DNA from: JAGNLA01 sp964639885
Lineage (GTDB): Bacteria > Caldisericota > Caldisericia > JAAYUI01
Direction: 5' to 3'
Length of the DNA: 46,418 bases
Assembly: GCA_964639885.1 (NCBI GenBank)
Contig: CAZXEH010000017.1
Coordinates: 1 to 46,418, forward strand
The notes below the pieces were generated by a model. It did no database searches and was not told the origin of the DNA. It worked only from the letters and a program-made list of their open reading frames with translations. Below are positions 35,617 to 43,579 of this stretch, in pieces. Every line of letters begins with the position of its first letter. Positions within the stretch are counted from its first letter, which is position 1. The position numbers and the translations under genes were made by a program.

Positions 35617-36149
35617 AGAGAGTGGTCAAAGTTGGCAGTCCGATTCTCAGGCAGAAGGCGAAACCGGTTGGCAAGGTTACGCCGGAGATAAAAAAACTCG
35701 CTTCCGAAATGACAGAGGCGATGAACCGCGCCAGACCGAAAGGAGTTGGCATCGCCGCTCCACAGGTTGGAGTGGGTCTGAGAATAATAGTTGTCAAAGC
35801 CGGAGACACAGACATCTGCATGATCAATCCCGAAATTATCAAAAAAGAGGGTGAGATCGTGTTCAAGGAAGGGTGTCTTTCGGTTCCCGGACTCTATGCC
35901 GAAATCAGGCGACCGGAAAAAATCACCTGCCACTTCAAAACGATAGGCGACAAAAAAGCCGAGCTTGAGTGCGAAGGCTATCTCGCACGAATCGTGCTTC
36001 ACGAGGTCGACCACCTCAATGGCATTCTCTTCATCGACTACATCCAGCCGGGTCAGGAGCTTGATCTTGACGAGGACGCGGTTTTGCCTGAAGAGCTTGT
36101 CAGCAGGATAATGAAGGAAGACATCCACCAGCTTGGAGAGACGCTATGA
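35613..36149 (+). CDS. def: peptide deformylase
   Basis: Def removes the formyl group from the N-terminal methionine of new proteins, using Fe or Zn. All three family motifs are present in the 178-residue product: GVGIAAPQ at 44-51, EGCLS at 86-90 with ligand Cys88, and HEVDH at 130-134, whose histidines bind the metal and whose Glu131 is the catalytic base. Length is normal, and the C-terminal helix continues to QLGETL. The start overlaps the priA stop and its own stop overlaps guaA, both by four bases. The priA-def order is common in bacteria, though fmt, which often follows, is replaced here by guaA. Confidence 0.97.
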   Translation: MKRVVKVGSPILRQKAKPVGKVTPEIKKLASEMTEAMNRARPKGVGIAAPQVGVGLRIIVVKAGDTDICMINPEIIKKEGEIVFKEGCLSVPGLYAEIRRPEKITCHFKTIGDKKAELECEGYLARIVLHEVDHLNGILFIDYIQPGQELDLDEDAVLPEELVSRIMKEDIHQLGETL

Positions 36150-37654
36150 TAGCCATTCTTGATTTTGGTTCCCAGTTTACCCAGCTTATCGCAAGGCGAA
36201 TAAGGGAAGCCCACGTTTACTGTGAGGTTCTGCCCTACTGGACAAAGCCAGACCAGCTCAAGGGCTACAAGGGCATCGTCCTCTCCGGCTCGCCAAAATC
36301 AACCTCAAGCGACGACTCCCCCACGGCAGACCCAGGCATCTACTCGCTCGGTCTTCCGATACTTGGCCTTTGCTACGGTTTGCAGATGATTGCAAAACAT
36401 TTTGGCGGATCGGTGACAAGGATTGTCGGTGAATACGGCAGAGCTGAAACCGACATCAACACAAGCTCAACCCTTTTCAAAGGTTTGCCTCCACACATGG
36501 TCACCTGGATGAACCACGGCGACTCAGTGACGAAGGCTCCTGATGGCTTTGAAATAATGGCTTCATCGGAATCATGCCCGATTGCAGCCGTCGAAAGCAA
36601 AGACAAAAAAATCTACGGACTCCAGTTCCATCCTGAGGTTTCCCACACCCAGAACGGTTCGGAAATCCTTGAAAACTTCGTCCTTGGCATCTGCAAGGAG
36701 GAGCCGTCGTGGAAGATGAGCTCCTACGCAGCCTCCCAGACCGAATGGATCAAAAAAACCGTTGGAACCGACCACGTCATCGCAGCTGTTTCTGGCGGTG
36801 TTGATTCGGTCGTGACCGCAGTGCTGATGCACAAAGCCATCGGTGACCAGCTCCACGTTTTCTTCGTGGATCACGGTTTCCTGAGGATGAACGAAAGGGA
36901 GGAGGTCATTGCAACACTTTCAAACCTTGGCCTCAAACCAACCCTTATTGATGCTTCAGAAAAGTTTGTTTCATCGCTAAAAGGCATCACCGAACCAGAA
37001 CAGAAGCGCAAAATCATCGGCAGGCTGTTCATCGAGGAGTTTGAAAAAGCCCTTCTCAGGTTCAAGGAAGCCAAATGGCTGGCACAAGGCACGCTCTACC
37101 CCGACATCATCGAATCCTCTGGCGGTGTTTCCGGTCTGACCGACAAGATCAAGAGCCACCACAACGTCGGCGGATTACCGGATGAGATGAAGCTGGAGCT
37201 GATCGAACCAGTCAAAAGCCTGTTTAAGGATGAGGTCAGGGAGCTTGGCTCCGAGCTTGGAATCCCGAAGCACCTCACTTCCAGACAGCCTTTCCCAGGC
37301 CCAGGACTTGCAATCAGGATCATCGGCGAGGTGACCACGGAAAAGCTTGAAATTCTCAGGCGCGCTGACAGAATCGTCCGTGAAGAGCTTGACGGAACCG
37401 GCATGGCTGACCAGTATTTTGCAGTCCTGCTTCCAATCCAAACGGTTGGCGTCAAGGGCGACGAGAGGGCCTACCAGTCGGTTTGTGCCGTCCGCGCGGT
37501 TTCAACTCACGACTACATGACCGCCGAGTTCACGAAGGTTCCGTTCTCAGTACTCGACAGGATCGCAACCCGCATGACCGGCGAAATCCGCGAGATCGGC
37601 AGGGTGGTGTACGATATAACGAACAAACCGCCTGGAACGATTGAGTGGGAGTAA
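36146..37654 (+). CDS. guaA: GMP synthase (glutamine-hydrolysing)
   Basis: GuaA converts XMP to GMP using ATP and glutamine. The 502-residue protein has an N-terminal class I glutamine amidotransferase domain (ILDFGSQFTQLIARRIRE, nucleophile in LGLCYGLQ near residue 76, catalytic His in FHPEVSHT near 170). It also has an ATP-pyrophosphatase domain with the P-loop AVSGGVDSVV near 212-221, and the C-terminal dimerisation domain ending KPPGTIEWE. Length is usual for the family. It is the third gene after priA and def, joined by a four-base overlap. A structured repeat element starts seven bases after its stop, and no clear terminator follows. Confidence 0.97.
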   Translation: MIAILDFGSQFTQLIARRIREAHVYCEVLPYWTKPDQLKGYKGIVLSGSPKSTSSDDSPTADPGIYSLGLPILGLCYGLQMIAKHFGGSVTRIVGEYGRAETDINTSSTLFKGLPPHMVTWMNHGDSVTKAPDGFEIMASSESCPIAAVESKDKKIYGLQFHPEVSHTQNGSEILENFVLGICKEEPSWKMSSYAASQTEWIKKTVGTDHVIAAVSGGVDSVVTAVLMHKAIGDQLHVFFVDHGFLRMNEREEVIATLSNLGLKPTLIDASEKFVSSLKGITEPEQKRKIIGRLFIEEFEKALLRFKEAKWLAQGTLYPDIIESSGGVSGLTDKIKSHHNVGGLPDEMKLELIEPVKSLFKDEVRELGSELGIPKHLTSRQPFPGPGLAIRIIGEVTTEKLEILRRADRIVREELDGTGMADQYFAVLLPIQTVGVKGDERAYQSVCAVRAVSTHDYMTAEFTKVPFSVLDRIATRMTGEIREIGRVVYDITNKPPGTIEWE

Positions 37655-37660
37655 TTTAGG

Positions 37661-37733
37661 CGGCTCCGCCGATAATGAACTGAGCCTCTTGGCTAATGTA
37701 TTGTTGAAATCGCGGAGCAAGTCCGCCGATTTC
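37661..37733 (+). repeat. 73-base structured element, copy 1
   Basis: The element begins with hairpin CGGC-TCC-GCCG (37661-37671) and a shared TAAxGAACTGAG block. It ends with a long hairpin: GAAATCG plus CGGA (37706-37716), a 5-base loop, then TCCG, a one-base bulge and CGATTTC (37722-37733), followed by CTGCAA. The second copy at 38020-38092 has the same length and keeps the closing hairpin through paired changes. Confidence 0.65.
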
Positions 37734-37895
37734 CTGCAAACGGAGTGGTTATCATAAAAGATAAGAATAATCAATATTTCATTCTTTATATCCACAACCT
37801 TTTAGGCGCAAAGATTTCTCGAATTTACTTCTAGAAATCTGCAAAACATTTATCAAAGGGGGTCAACTTGAGATCCTCGCCGAAAGTCGAGACTA

Positions 37896-38015
37896 AAACT
37901 CCCTCACCCTTAATCCCTCTCCCAGACTGCGTCCGGGCGAGGGAGACTGGCAAAATCCTTCGCCCTAAACGAAGTTTTGGGAGAAGGTGTCACGAAGTGA
38001 CGGATGAGGGAGTTT
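37896..38015. mobile_element. 120-base foldback (MITE/REP-like) element
   Basis: The ends are a perfect 11-base inverted repeat, AAACTCCCTCA (37896-37906) and TGAGGGAGTTT (38005-38015). Inside, CCCTCTCCC and GGGAGAAGG can pair, with small hairpins CTTCG/CGAAG and TCAC/GTGA. TA lies directly before the left end and overlaps the right end. The CCCTCACCC...GGATGAGGG style matches a foldback repeat seen across many bacterial genomes. It encodes no protein. Confidence 0.65.
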
Positions 38016-38019
38016 ATAA

Positions 38020-38092
38020 CGGCTCTGCCGGTAAAGAACTGAGTTCCTTGATCAAGGTTTTCCGGAAATCACTGGCAAAGCCAGATGATTTC
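38020..38092 (+). repeat. 73-base structured element, copy 2
   Basis: Hairpin CGGC-TCT-GCCG (38020-38030), then TAAAGAACTGAG, CCTT-GATC-AAGG (38046-38057), and GAAATCA plus CTGG (38065-38075), a 5-base loop, CCAG, a one-base bulge and TGATTTC (38086-38092), followed by ATGCAA. It starts five bases after the foldback element. Compared with copy 1, three stem pairs change on both sides. Confidence 0.65.
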
Positions 38093-38341
38093 ATGCAAGG
38101 AGACAGATTGTCATTGAAAAATACTTTTATGGCCTAGATAAAACCGCTTTTTGTCACTAAACCCCAAAATACAAGCAGGAATCATTATTTATATAAATTG
38201 TTAAAAACCAATATATCGGGCTTTGAACCAAAGACCAGCACTGATTGTATATTTTATGGCTGGCATAAATCAAGAATAAAGAAAGCCATATTGACCCTGC
38301 ATTTAAAATGAGAATGAAGGGCATGAACAAGGAGTGGTTTG

Positions 38342-38752
38342 ATGGGCTTTGAGGTAGACGGCACCTACGATCCGGCAACAAACATTGCATTCATGGAGCA
38401 CAGCGGTCTGCCAAACAGCAAGGAAGACCTCGACAAGGTCTACGAAAAACACCTGGAAGTCTGGGGTCACCTCAACCACAAGGTTTATGTCATCAGCGAC
38501 ATGAGGAGGGCTGGAAAAGGCGACTACGGAAAGGTTGCCTACCATGCAAACCGAATGAAGAGGCTCAGAAAAGAGAGGGCTGCACTCACCGTGATGGTCG
38601 CCGACAACATAGAATCGAAATTTACAGTCAAACTCTACCAGTTCATATCCGGCATCAAGATAGCAACAGCGACAAGCATCGATGAAGCCATGGAGATAAT
38701 AAAAAGGGCGCAAAAACACGAGGGAGTATTCCCACCGCTTCTCGTCTCCTAG
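38342..38752 (+). CDS. small STAS/SpoIIAA-like protein, first of a paralogous pair
   Basis: A 136-residue cytoplasmic protein, clearly related to the product of 38894-39298. Shared positions include GxYDxxxNIAF at the start, WGxLxHKxYxIxD near 45-60, a GKxxY motif, an R-rich helix, an LxVxV strand and a closing DEAxxxIxxxQ-x-GxFPxL. The size and alternating strand-helix pattern suggest a STAS or SpoIIAA-like fold, seen in regulators and partner-binding proteins; no phosphorylation site can be named with confidence. ATG 38342 is preceded by AAGGAG. It follows the non-coding repeat region, and 141 bases separate it from its paralogue. The fold is an inference from pattern only. Confidence 0.7.
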   Translation: MGFEVDGTYDPATNIAFMEHSGLPNSKEDLDKVYEKHLEVWGHLNHKVYVISDMRRAGKGDYGKVAYHANRMKRLRKERAALTVMVADNIESKFTVKLYQFISGIKIATATSIDEAMEIIKRAQKHEGVFPPLLVS

Positions 38753-38829
38753 ACACGTTAAATCCCCCCAGGAAAGTCTTTAAATTGAGTTAACATAAGA
38801 TAATTCAACGTAAAAGGTTAAAGTGTCTG

Positions 38830-38858
38830 TTTGCAATCGGGGTAAAAGTTACTAGGAT
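38830..38858 (+). promoter_or_regulatory. possible promoter of the second paralogue
   Basis: TTTGCA (38830-38835) and TAGGAT (38853-38858) are 17 bases apart, within the 141-base gap between the paralogous genes. The leader to ATG 38894 would be about 29 bases. Confidence 0.4.
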
Positions 38859-38893
38859 TTGTTGTTGCACATTTTTTTGGAAAGCAGAAGGAT

Positions 38894-39298
38894 ATGGCGT
38901 TATCAAAAGAAGGCTGGTATGACAGCGAGAAAAATATAGCAATAGCAAAAATCTCAGGCTCCCCTGAATGCCTGATGGACATAGACCTGCTTGTGGCTGA
39001 AGCAGTCGAAGAATGGGGCAGTCTCGACCACAAAGCTTACACGATAGCCGATATTTCAGAGCTGGGCAAGGTTTCTTACACGCAAATGTCGTATTATTCG
39101 AGGAAAATGCGTGACCTGTTCAGGCATCGGTGCGAGCTTTCGATTGTGGTTTCAAATTCGTCATCTGCAAGGTTTGCCATCAACCTCTTCAAGTTTGTCT
39201 CGAACACAAAGCTAATGGTCGTCTCCTCGCTTGATGAGGCTCTTTCGCTGATAGCGCAGCACCAGAAGGCGTACGGGATTTTCCCGAAGCTGGACTGA
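38894..39298 (+). CDS. small STAS/SpoIIAA-like protein, second of a paralogous pair
   Basis: A 134-residue protein that aligns end to end with the product of 38342-38752 without large gaps. It starts KEGWYDSEKNIAIAKISGSPE, keeps WGSLDHKAYTIADISELGKV, and ends SLDEALSLIAQHQKAYGIFPKLD. Roughly a third of positions match by eye, so the duplication is old. AGAAGGA ends four bases before ATG 38894. It has its own possible promoter, so the pair may be regulated separately. A 122-base spacer with the purA promoter follows. I cannot assign a function. Confidence 0.7.
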   Translation: MALSKEGWYDSEKNIAIAKISGSPECLMDIDLLVAEAVEEWGSLDHKAYTIADISELGKVSYTQMSYYSRKMRDLFRHRCELSIVVSNSSSARFAINLFKFVSNTKLMVVSSLDEALSLIAQHQKAYGIFPKLD

Positions 39299-39370
39299 AC
39301 GAGCCAGAATTCATTTCCATCAATATTTGTCACAGTATTGGCATTTGTTTGTGCAACCGGTTTCATATTG

Positions 39371-39399
39371 TTGCCTCATGCAAGTTCTTGCTCTATAAT
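39371..39399 (+). promoter_or_regulatory. promoter of the purine operon
   Basis: TTGCCT (39371-39376) and a perfect TATAAT (39394-39399) are 17 bases apart. AGGAGG at 39409-39414 follows, so the leader before purA is about 15 bases and leaves no room for a purine riboswitch. Confidence 0.75.
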
Positions 39400-39420
39400 T
39401 GACCAGCTAGGAGGCTTGTT

Positions 39421-40695
39421 ATGCCGGTTAAAGTTATTTGTGGACTGCAGTGGGGCGATGAGGCCAAGGGCAAAATCACGCACATGCTGTCAGTCGACTC
39501 TGATCTCGTCGGCCGTTATGCTGGAGGCCCCAACTCAGGACACACCATCGTTTCCGGTGGAGTCAAAACAGTTCTGCACGTCATCCCTGCAGGAATCATG
39601 GCTGACAGACCAAAAGCCCTCATCGGCCCAGGAACGGTCATCGATCCACTCGGCCTGATCACCGAACTTGACGAAGTTGAAAAGCGCAAGCCCACAAAAG
39701 GAAGACTCTTCCTTTCAGACAGGGCGCATCTCATCCTCGAATACAACAGATACCTCGAAAAGCTCGATGAAGCCTCAAGAGGATCAAAATCAATAGGAAC
39801 AACGCTCAAGGGAGTTGGCCCGACTTACGCTGACAAAGCCAACAGAATCGGCATCAGGGCAGGCATCCTTCAGGATGAAAAGGGATTCAGGGAACTGATC
39901 GCCAGAAACCTGGACATGAAGAACAAGATCGTCGTCGACCTTTACAAGGCCGAACCGCTTGCAATCGAGCAGGTGATTGATCCGGTCATGAAGGTCAGGG
40001 ACAGGATTCTTCCACTCCTTGCAGACACTACAAAACTCGCAACAGACGTTGTCAATGCAGGCGGAACAATGCTCCTCGAAGGCAACCAGGGCATCCTGCT
40101 GGACATTGATCACGGAACATACCCCTACGTCAGCTCGTCTTCATGCGTTCCATCCTCAGGTCTTTCCGTGTTTGGAATCGCACCTTCAAAATGCTCCGAC
40201 ATCATCGGTATCGTGAAAGCGTACCAGACCCGCGTTGGCCGAGGCCCGATGCCAACCATCCAGGACAACGAGACTGGCGAACTGATCAGAAAACGAGGCA
40301 ACGAGTACGGCGCATCGACAGGCAGACCAAGGCACTGTGGATGGCTCGATCTTGTAGCCCTCAAGTACAGCGTTGAACTTTCAGGAGTCACCGAGATTGT
40401 CATAACAATGCTGGACGTTCTTGGCGCCTTCAAAACAATCAAGGTTTGCTCAGCCTACAGGCTAGGAAACAGACTCATCACCGATTTCCACAACGATGCC
40501 GAGGTTTTGGACAATGTAACTCCAATCTACGACGAAATCCCGGGATGGGAGACGGAAGTCGGAGATTGCAGAAAATACAGCGACCTCCCACAGCAGGCAA
40601 GGGATTATGTCGAATTCATCGAAAACTTCACAGGCGTTCCGGTCAGGATCGTGAGCGTTGGCCCGGATGAAACCCAGACAATCAGGAGAGGATGA
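39421..40695 (+). CDS. purA: adenylosuccinate synthetase
   Basis: PurA joins IMP and aspartate using GTP, the first step from IMP to AMP. The 424-residue protein has the GTP/IMP loop QWGDEAKGKI at 10-19 with catalytic Asp13; Ala replaces the usual Gly in GDEGKGK. GGPNSGHT at 36-43 (His42), the KGVGPTYADKA region near 136 and QGILLDIDHGTYPYVSSS near 224 are as expected. GxTRIxD-like GRGPMPT and RPRHCGWLDLVAL lie in the second half. It is the first gene of a six-gene unit with its own promoter and a good Shine-Dalgarno. Its stop overlaps purB as ATGA. Confidence 0.97.
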   Translation: MPVKVICGLQWGDEAKGKITHMLSVDSDLVGRYAGGPNSGHTIVSGGVKTVLHVIPAGIMADRPKALIGPGTVIDPLGLITELDEVEKRKPTKGRLFLSDRAHLILEYNRYLEKLDEASRGSKSIGTTLKGVGPTYADKANRIGIRAGILQDEKGFRELIARNLDMKNKIVVDLYKAEPLAIEQVIDPVMKVRDRILPLLADTTKLATDVVNAGGTMLLEGNQGILLDIDHGTYPYVSSSSCVPSSGLSVFGIAPSKCSDIIGIVKAYQTRVGRGPMPTIQDNETGELIRKRGNEYGASTGRPRHCGWLDLVALKYSVELSGVTEIVITMLDVLGAFKTIKVCSAYRLGNRLITDFHNDAEVLDNVTPIYDEIPGWETEVGDCRKYSDLPQQARDYVEFIENFTGVPVRIVSVGPDETQTIRRG

Positions 40696-41993
40696 TGATT
40701 TCAAGGTACTCTTTGCCTGAAGCCGAAAAGGTTTGGACAAGGCAGCACAGGTTTGACCTGATGAAAGATGTTGAAGTGGCCTTGTGTGAGGCCTGGTGCA
40801 GACTCGGTGAAATCCCGATGGATTCACTCAAAATCATCAAAGACAGAATGACTTTCACAATCGAGCGGGTGGACGAGCTTGAACGGATCACCGACCACGA
40901 CGTGGTAGCCTTTGTAAATGCTCTCGGTGAAACAGTTCCCGAACAGTCCTGCTACATTCACAAGGGCGCAACATCGTCGGACATCCTCGACACAGCCACA
41001 TCCATGCAAATTGTTGAAGCCGGCAGGATAATCCTTGCAGAATTGGACAAGCTTATAGCAACAATGAAGGCAAGGGCGATTGAGTTCAAACACACCCCGG
41101 AAATGGGAAGAACTCACGGAATCCATGCCGAACCAATCTCTTTCGGACTCAAACTCCTCTCGTTTTATCAGGAGCTGAGGCGCGACAAAAAGCGCCTTGA
41201 AAACGCAATAAACAACAACCGCGTCGGCAAGATGAGCGGTGCCGTAGGCACTTACGCAAATCTTCACCCAGACCTTGAACAGATCGTTTGTGAACTCCTC
41301 GGACTCGAACCTGACCCTGTGGCAACACAGGTCATCTCACGCGACCGCCATGCCGAATTTATGCTGGCAATCGCACAGCTTGGCGCAACAATCGATAGGA
41401 TCGGAACCCAGTTGAGGACACTCCAGAGGACAGAGATCGGCGAGGTTGAAGAGGCGTTCAAAGCTGGCCAGACCGGTTCTTCAGCCATGCCGCACAAGAA
41501 AAACCCTAAAACCTCCGAGCAGCTTTGCGGACTGGCAAGAATTCTGCGTGCAAATGCACTCGTGGCACTTGAAAATGTTGCGCTCTGGGACGAGAGGGAC
41601 ATCTCCCATTCGTCAGTTGAGCGTGTAATCCTGCCTGATTCTTCAATCCTTGCAGCCTACATGACCCGCAAGATGAACTCAATTGTGGCAAACCTTGTGG
41701 TCAACAAAGAGCGAATGGCAAAAAACATGGAGATGACGGGCGGAGCAATATTCTCCGGCAGGCTGCTTGTGGCTCTCATGAGCAGGGGAGTCGGCAGAGA
41801 CCAGGCATACGGCGTCGTTCAAAGACTGGCCATACCGGCATCAAAAGGCGGAACACCGCTGAAGGATACGTGCCTGACAGATTCGGAAGTGAGGAGATTC
41901 CTCGACGAGGGCGACATAAACGCCATCTTCGACGTTGGATTCTATCTTCGATACATCGATGACATATTCCTTAGAAATCTGGAGGAACCATGA
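40692..41993 (+). CDS. purB: adenylosuccinate lyase
   Basis: PurB releases fumarate from both SAICAR and adenylosuccinate, so it serves IMP synthesis and the AMP branch. The 433-residue protein belongs to the fumarase/aspartase superfamily. HKGATSSDILDTATSM near residue 91 and GRTHGIHAEPISFG near 138 carry the catalytic histidine regions. The superfamily signature GSSAMPHKKNP lies at about 261-271, with the flexible-loop serine that acts as base. The size fits the bacterial family. It starts at ATG 40692, overlapping purA; a second ATG follows immediately. It ends in a four-base overlap with purC. Confidence 0.97.
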   Translation: MMISRYSLPEAEKVWTRQHRFDLMKDVEVALCEAWCRLGEIPMDSLKIIKDRMTFTIERVDELERITDHDVVAFVNALGETVPEQSCYIHKGATSSDILDTATSMQIVEAGRIILAELDKLIATMKARAIEFKHTPEMGRTHGIHAEPISFGLKLLSFYQELRRDKKRLENAINNNRVGKMSGAVGTYANLHPDLEQIVCELLGLEPDPVATQVISRDRHAEFMLAIAQLGATIDRIGTQLRTLQRTEIGEVEEAFKAGQTGSSAMPHKKNPKTSEQLCGLARILRANALVALENVALWDERDISHSSVERVILPDSSILAAYMTRKMNSIVANLVVNKERMAKNMEMTGGAIFSGRLLVALMSRGVGRDQAYGVVQRLAIPASKGGTPLKDTCLTDSEVRRFLDEGDINAIFDVGFYLRYIDDIFLRNLEEP

Positions 41994-42694
41994 AAAAACT
42001 CTATGAAGGCAAGGCAAAGGCGCTCTTTGAATCGGACAATCCCGATCTTGTGATCGTGGAGTTCAAGGATGATTTCACAGCTTTCGACGGCACAAAGCGC
42101 GACTCAATGGACAGCAAGGGCGTCATAAACGCTGAAATCAGCAACGTAGTTTTCAAGTATCTGGAAAAAAAGGGCATCCCGACACACCTTGTCGAATTCC
42201 AGCCACCAAGAATCCACCTTTGCAAGAAAGTCAGAATCATCCCCATCGAAGTGGTAATGAGGAACATCGTCGCCGGTTCGCTTTCCAAAATGACCGGCAT
42301 TGCAGAAGGGACAGTCATTAAACAGCCAATAATCCAGCTCCACCTTAAGGACGACAGCCTTCACGATCCACTCGTTTGCAGGGAGCACATCCTCGCCTTC
42401 GACTGGGCCACAGAAAAACAGCTAGACCGCATCGTTGAACTATCTAAGAAAATCAACGAGGCCATGAAGGAATTCTTCCTCAAGATCAACCTCAGGCTCG
42501 TGGACTTCAAGCTCGAGTTCGGCGACTATCATGGCGAGGTCATCCTTGCCGACGAGTGGTCACCCGACACTTGCAGGCTCTGGGACACAAACACAAACGA
42601 AAAGATGGACAAGGACCGCTTCAGGCGCGACATGGGCGGAGTCATGGAAGCCTACAAGGAAGTAATCAGGAGGATCAATGAATCACAGAATTGA
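41990..42694 (+). CDS. purC: SAICAR synthetase
   Basis: PurC ligates aspartate to CAIR using ATP in IMP synthesis. The 234-residue protein starts with the ATP-binding KLYEGKAKALFE and contains KDDFTAFDGTKRDSM, ISNVVFKYLEKKGIPTH, VEVVMRN-like IEVVMRNIVAGSL and LVDFKLEFGDYHGEVILADEWSPD. The last is the family signature carrying ATP and Mg ligands. Length is normal for the small bacterial form. It sits between purB (four-base overlap) and purS (17-base overlap), an order found in several bacterial purine operons. Confidence 0.97.
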   Translation: MKKLYEGKAKALFESDNPDLVIVEFKDDFTAFDGTKRDSMDSKGVINAEISNVVFKYLEKKGIPTHLVEFQPPRIHLCKKVRIIPIEVVMRNIVAGSLSKMTGIAEGTVIKQPIIQLHLKDDSLHDPLVCREHILAFDWATEKQLDRIVELSKKINEAMKEFFLKINLRLVDFKLEFGDYHGEVILADEWSPDTCRLWDTNTNEKMDKDRFRRDMGGVMEAYKEVIRRINESQN

Positions 42695-42923
42695 AGTCAC
42701 AGTCCAGCTCAAGCCGGACATCCTCGACCCACAGGGCAAGACAGTCGGAAACGCTCTTGAACGCCTCGGTTTCACAGGCATCAAAGGCGTCAGAATCGGA
42801 AAATCCATCATCATCGAGGTTGAGGCAATGTCACAGGAAGAGGCCATTGCCAAGGCAAACAGCATGGCTTCAAAACTCCTTGCCAATCCAGTCATGGAAG
42901 TGTTCACGGTGAGGCCGGCGTGA
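42678..42923 (+). CDS. purS: phosphoribosylformylglycinamidine synthase subunit PurS
   Basis: PurS is the small subunit that bridges PurQ and PurL in the three-part FGAM synthase. The 81-residue product has the family pattern: IEVTVQLKPDILDPQGKTVGNALERLGF followed by VRIGKSIIIEVE and a C-terminal helix with KANSMASKLLANPVMEVF. It overlaps purC by 17 bases and purQ by four (GTGA). Its presence means the organism uses the split PurS-PurQ-small PurL complex, although purL is not in this window. Confidence 0.95.
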   Translation: MNHRIEVTVQLKPDILDPQGKTVGNALERLGFTGIKGVRIGKSIIIEVEAMSQEEAIAKANSMASKLLANPVMEVFTVRPA

Positions 42924-43579
42924 GAGTCGGCGTAGTCATATTCCCTGGCAGCAACTGCGATTCAGACGCTCTCTGGACTGCAGGCAACATCTCAAACAAC
43001 GAGTCATTCCCAATCTGGCACAAATCCGAAGACCTCAACGGCGCCCAGATGATCATCATTCCAGGCGGTTTCAGCTATGGTGACTACCTAAGGTGTGGCG
43101 CCATCGCAAAATTCTCGCCTGTCATGGAAAAAGTCATGGCGTTTGCAAAAAACGGTGGCCCTGTCATCGGTATCTGCAATGGTTTCCAGATTCTCACCGA
43201 AGCCGGACTGCTCCCTGGCACACTCCTTCGCAACAACACGCTGAAGTTTGAATCCAGATGGGTAACCCTAAACTGTGAAACGTCGAGAACGCCTTTCACA
43301 AAGCACATTCTGGTCGGTTCGAAGCTCCGCGTACCCATTGCCCACGGAGACGGAAAGTACTATATTGACACCAGGGGGCTGGACAAGCTGTTTGAAAACG
43401 ACCAGGTGGTGTTTAGGTACAATGGTCTCAATCCAAACGGATCGGTGGCCGACATAGCAGGAATATGCAACCTTGAAGGAAACGTGGTTGGAATGATGCC
43501 GCATCCTGAAAGGGCAGGAGAGGAAATAATCGGATCAGGCGATGGCCTGAAATTATTTAAATTCCAAGGAGGATCATGA
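42920..43579 (+). CDS. purQ: phosphoribosylformylglycinamidine synthase subunit PurQ
   Basis: PurQ is the glutaminase subunit that supplies ammonia to PurL in FGAM synthesis. The 219-residue class I amidotransferase has VVIFPGSNCDSDA at the start, PGGFSYGDYLR near 48-58, the nucleophilic Cys in GICNGFQIL near residue 83, and MMPHPERAGEE near 193 with the catalytic His and Glu. It starts at GTG 42920, overlapping purS. The downstream neighbour is a BON-domain gene rather than purL, joined by a four-base overlap, so purL must lie elsewhere in the genome. Confidence 0.96.
   Translation: MRVGVVIFPGSNCDSDALWTAGNISNNESFPIWHKSEDLNGAQMIIIPGGFSYGDYLRCGAIAKFSPVMEKVMAFAKNGGPVIGICNGFQILTEAGLLPGTLLRNNTLKFESRWVTLNCETSRTPFTKHILVGSKLRVPIAHGDGKYYIDTRGLDKLFENDQVVFRYNGLNPNGSVADIAGICNLEGNVVGMMPHPERAGEEIIGSGDGLKLFKFQGGS

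Larger units (their letters stand above)
37655..38341. other. 687-base non-coding region between guaA and the paralogous pair
   Basis: No convincing gene lies here. It holds the two structured elements, a foldback element, and between them a perfect 8-base inverted repeat AGATTTCT/AGAAATCT (37812-37840), also followed by CTGCAAA. The right part (38138-38330) is AT-rich with small inverted repeats such as CTTTG-AAC-CAAAG and no promoter I can defend. Confidence 0.6.

Noticed and set aside
37744..37760. Second TATCAT promoter after copy 1 of the structured element
   Set aside because: No acceptable -35 box at 16-18 bases and no gene downstream.
37868..38137. Open frame of 89 codons through the foldback element
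   Set aside because: It simply reads through the inverted repeats and structured element; no ribosome site or protein-like composition.
38108..38137. Nine-codon leader-peptide frame starting TTG after AAGGAG
   Set aside because: Too short and with no attenuator-like structure downstream; AAGGAG is the tail of the structured element.
38157..38390. Minus-strand frame of 77 codons with a hydrophobic stretch
   Set aside because: It overlaps the supported gene at 38342 and lacks a ribosome site; the hydrophobicity comes from AT-rich DNA.
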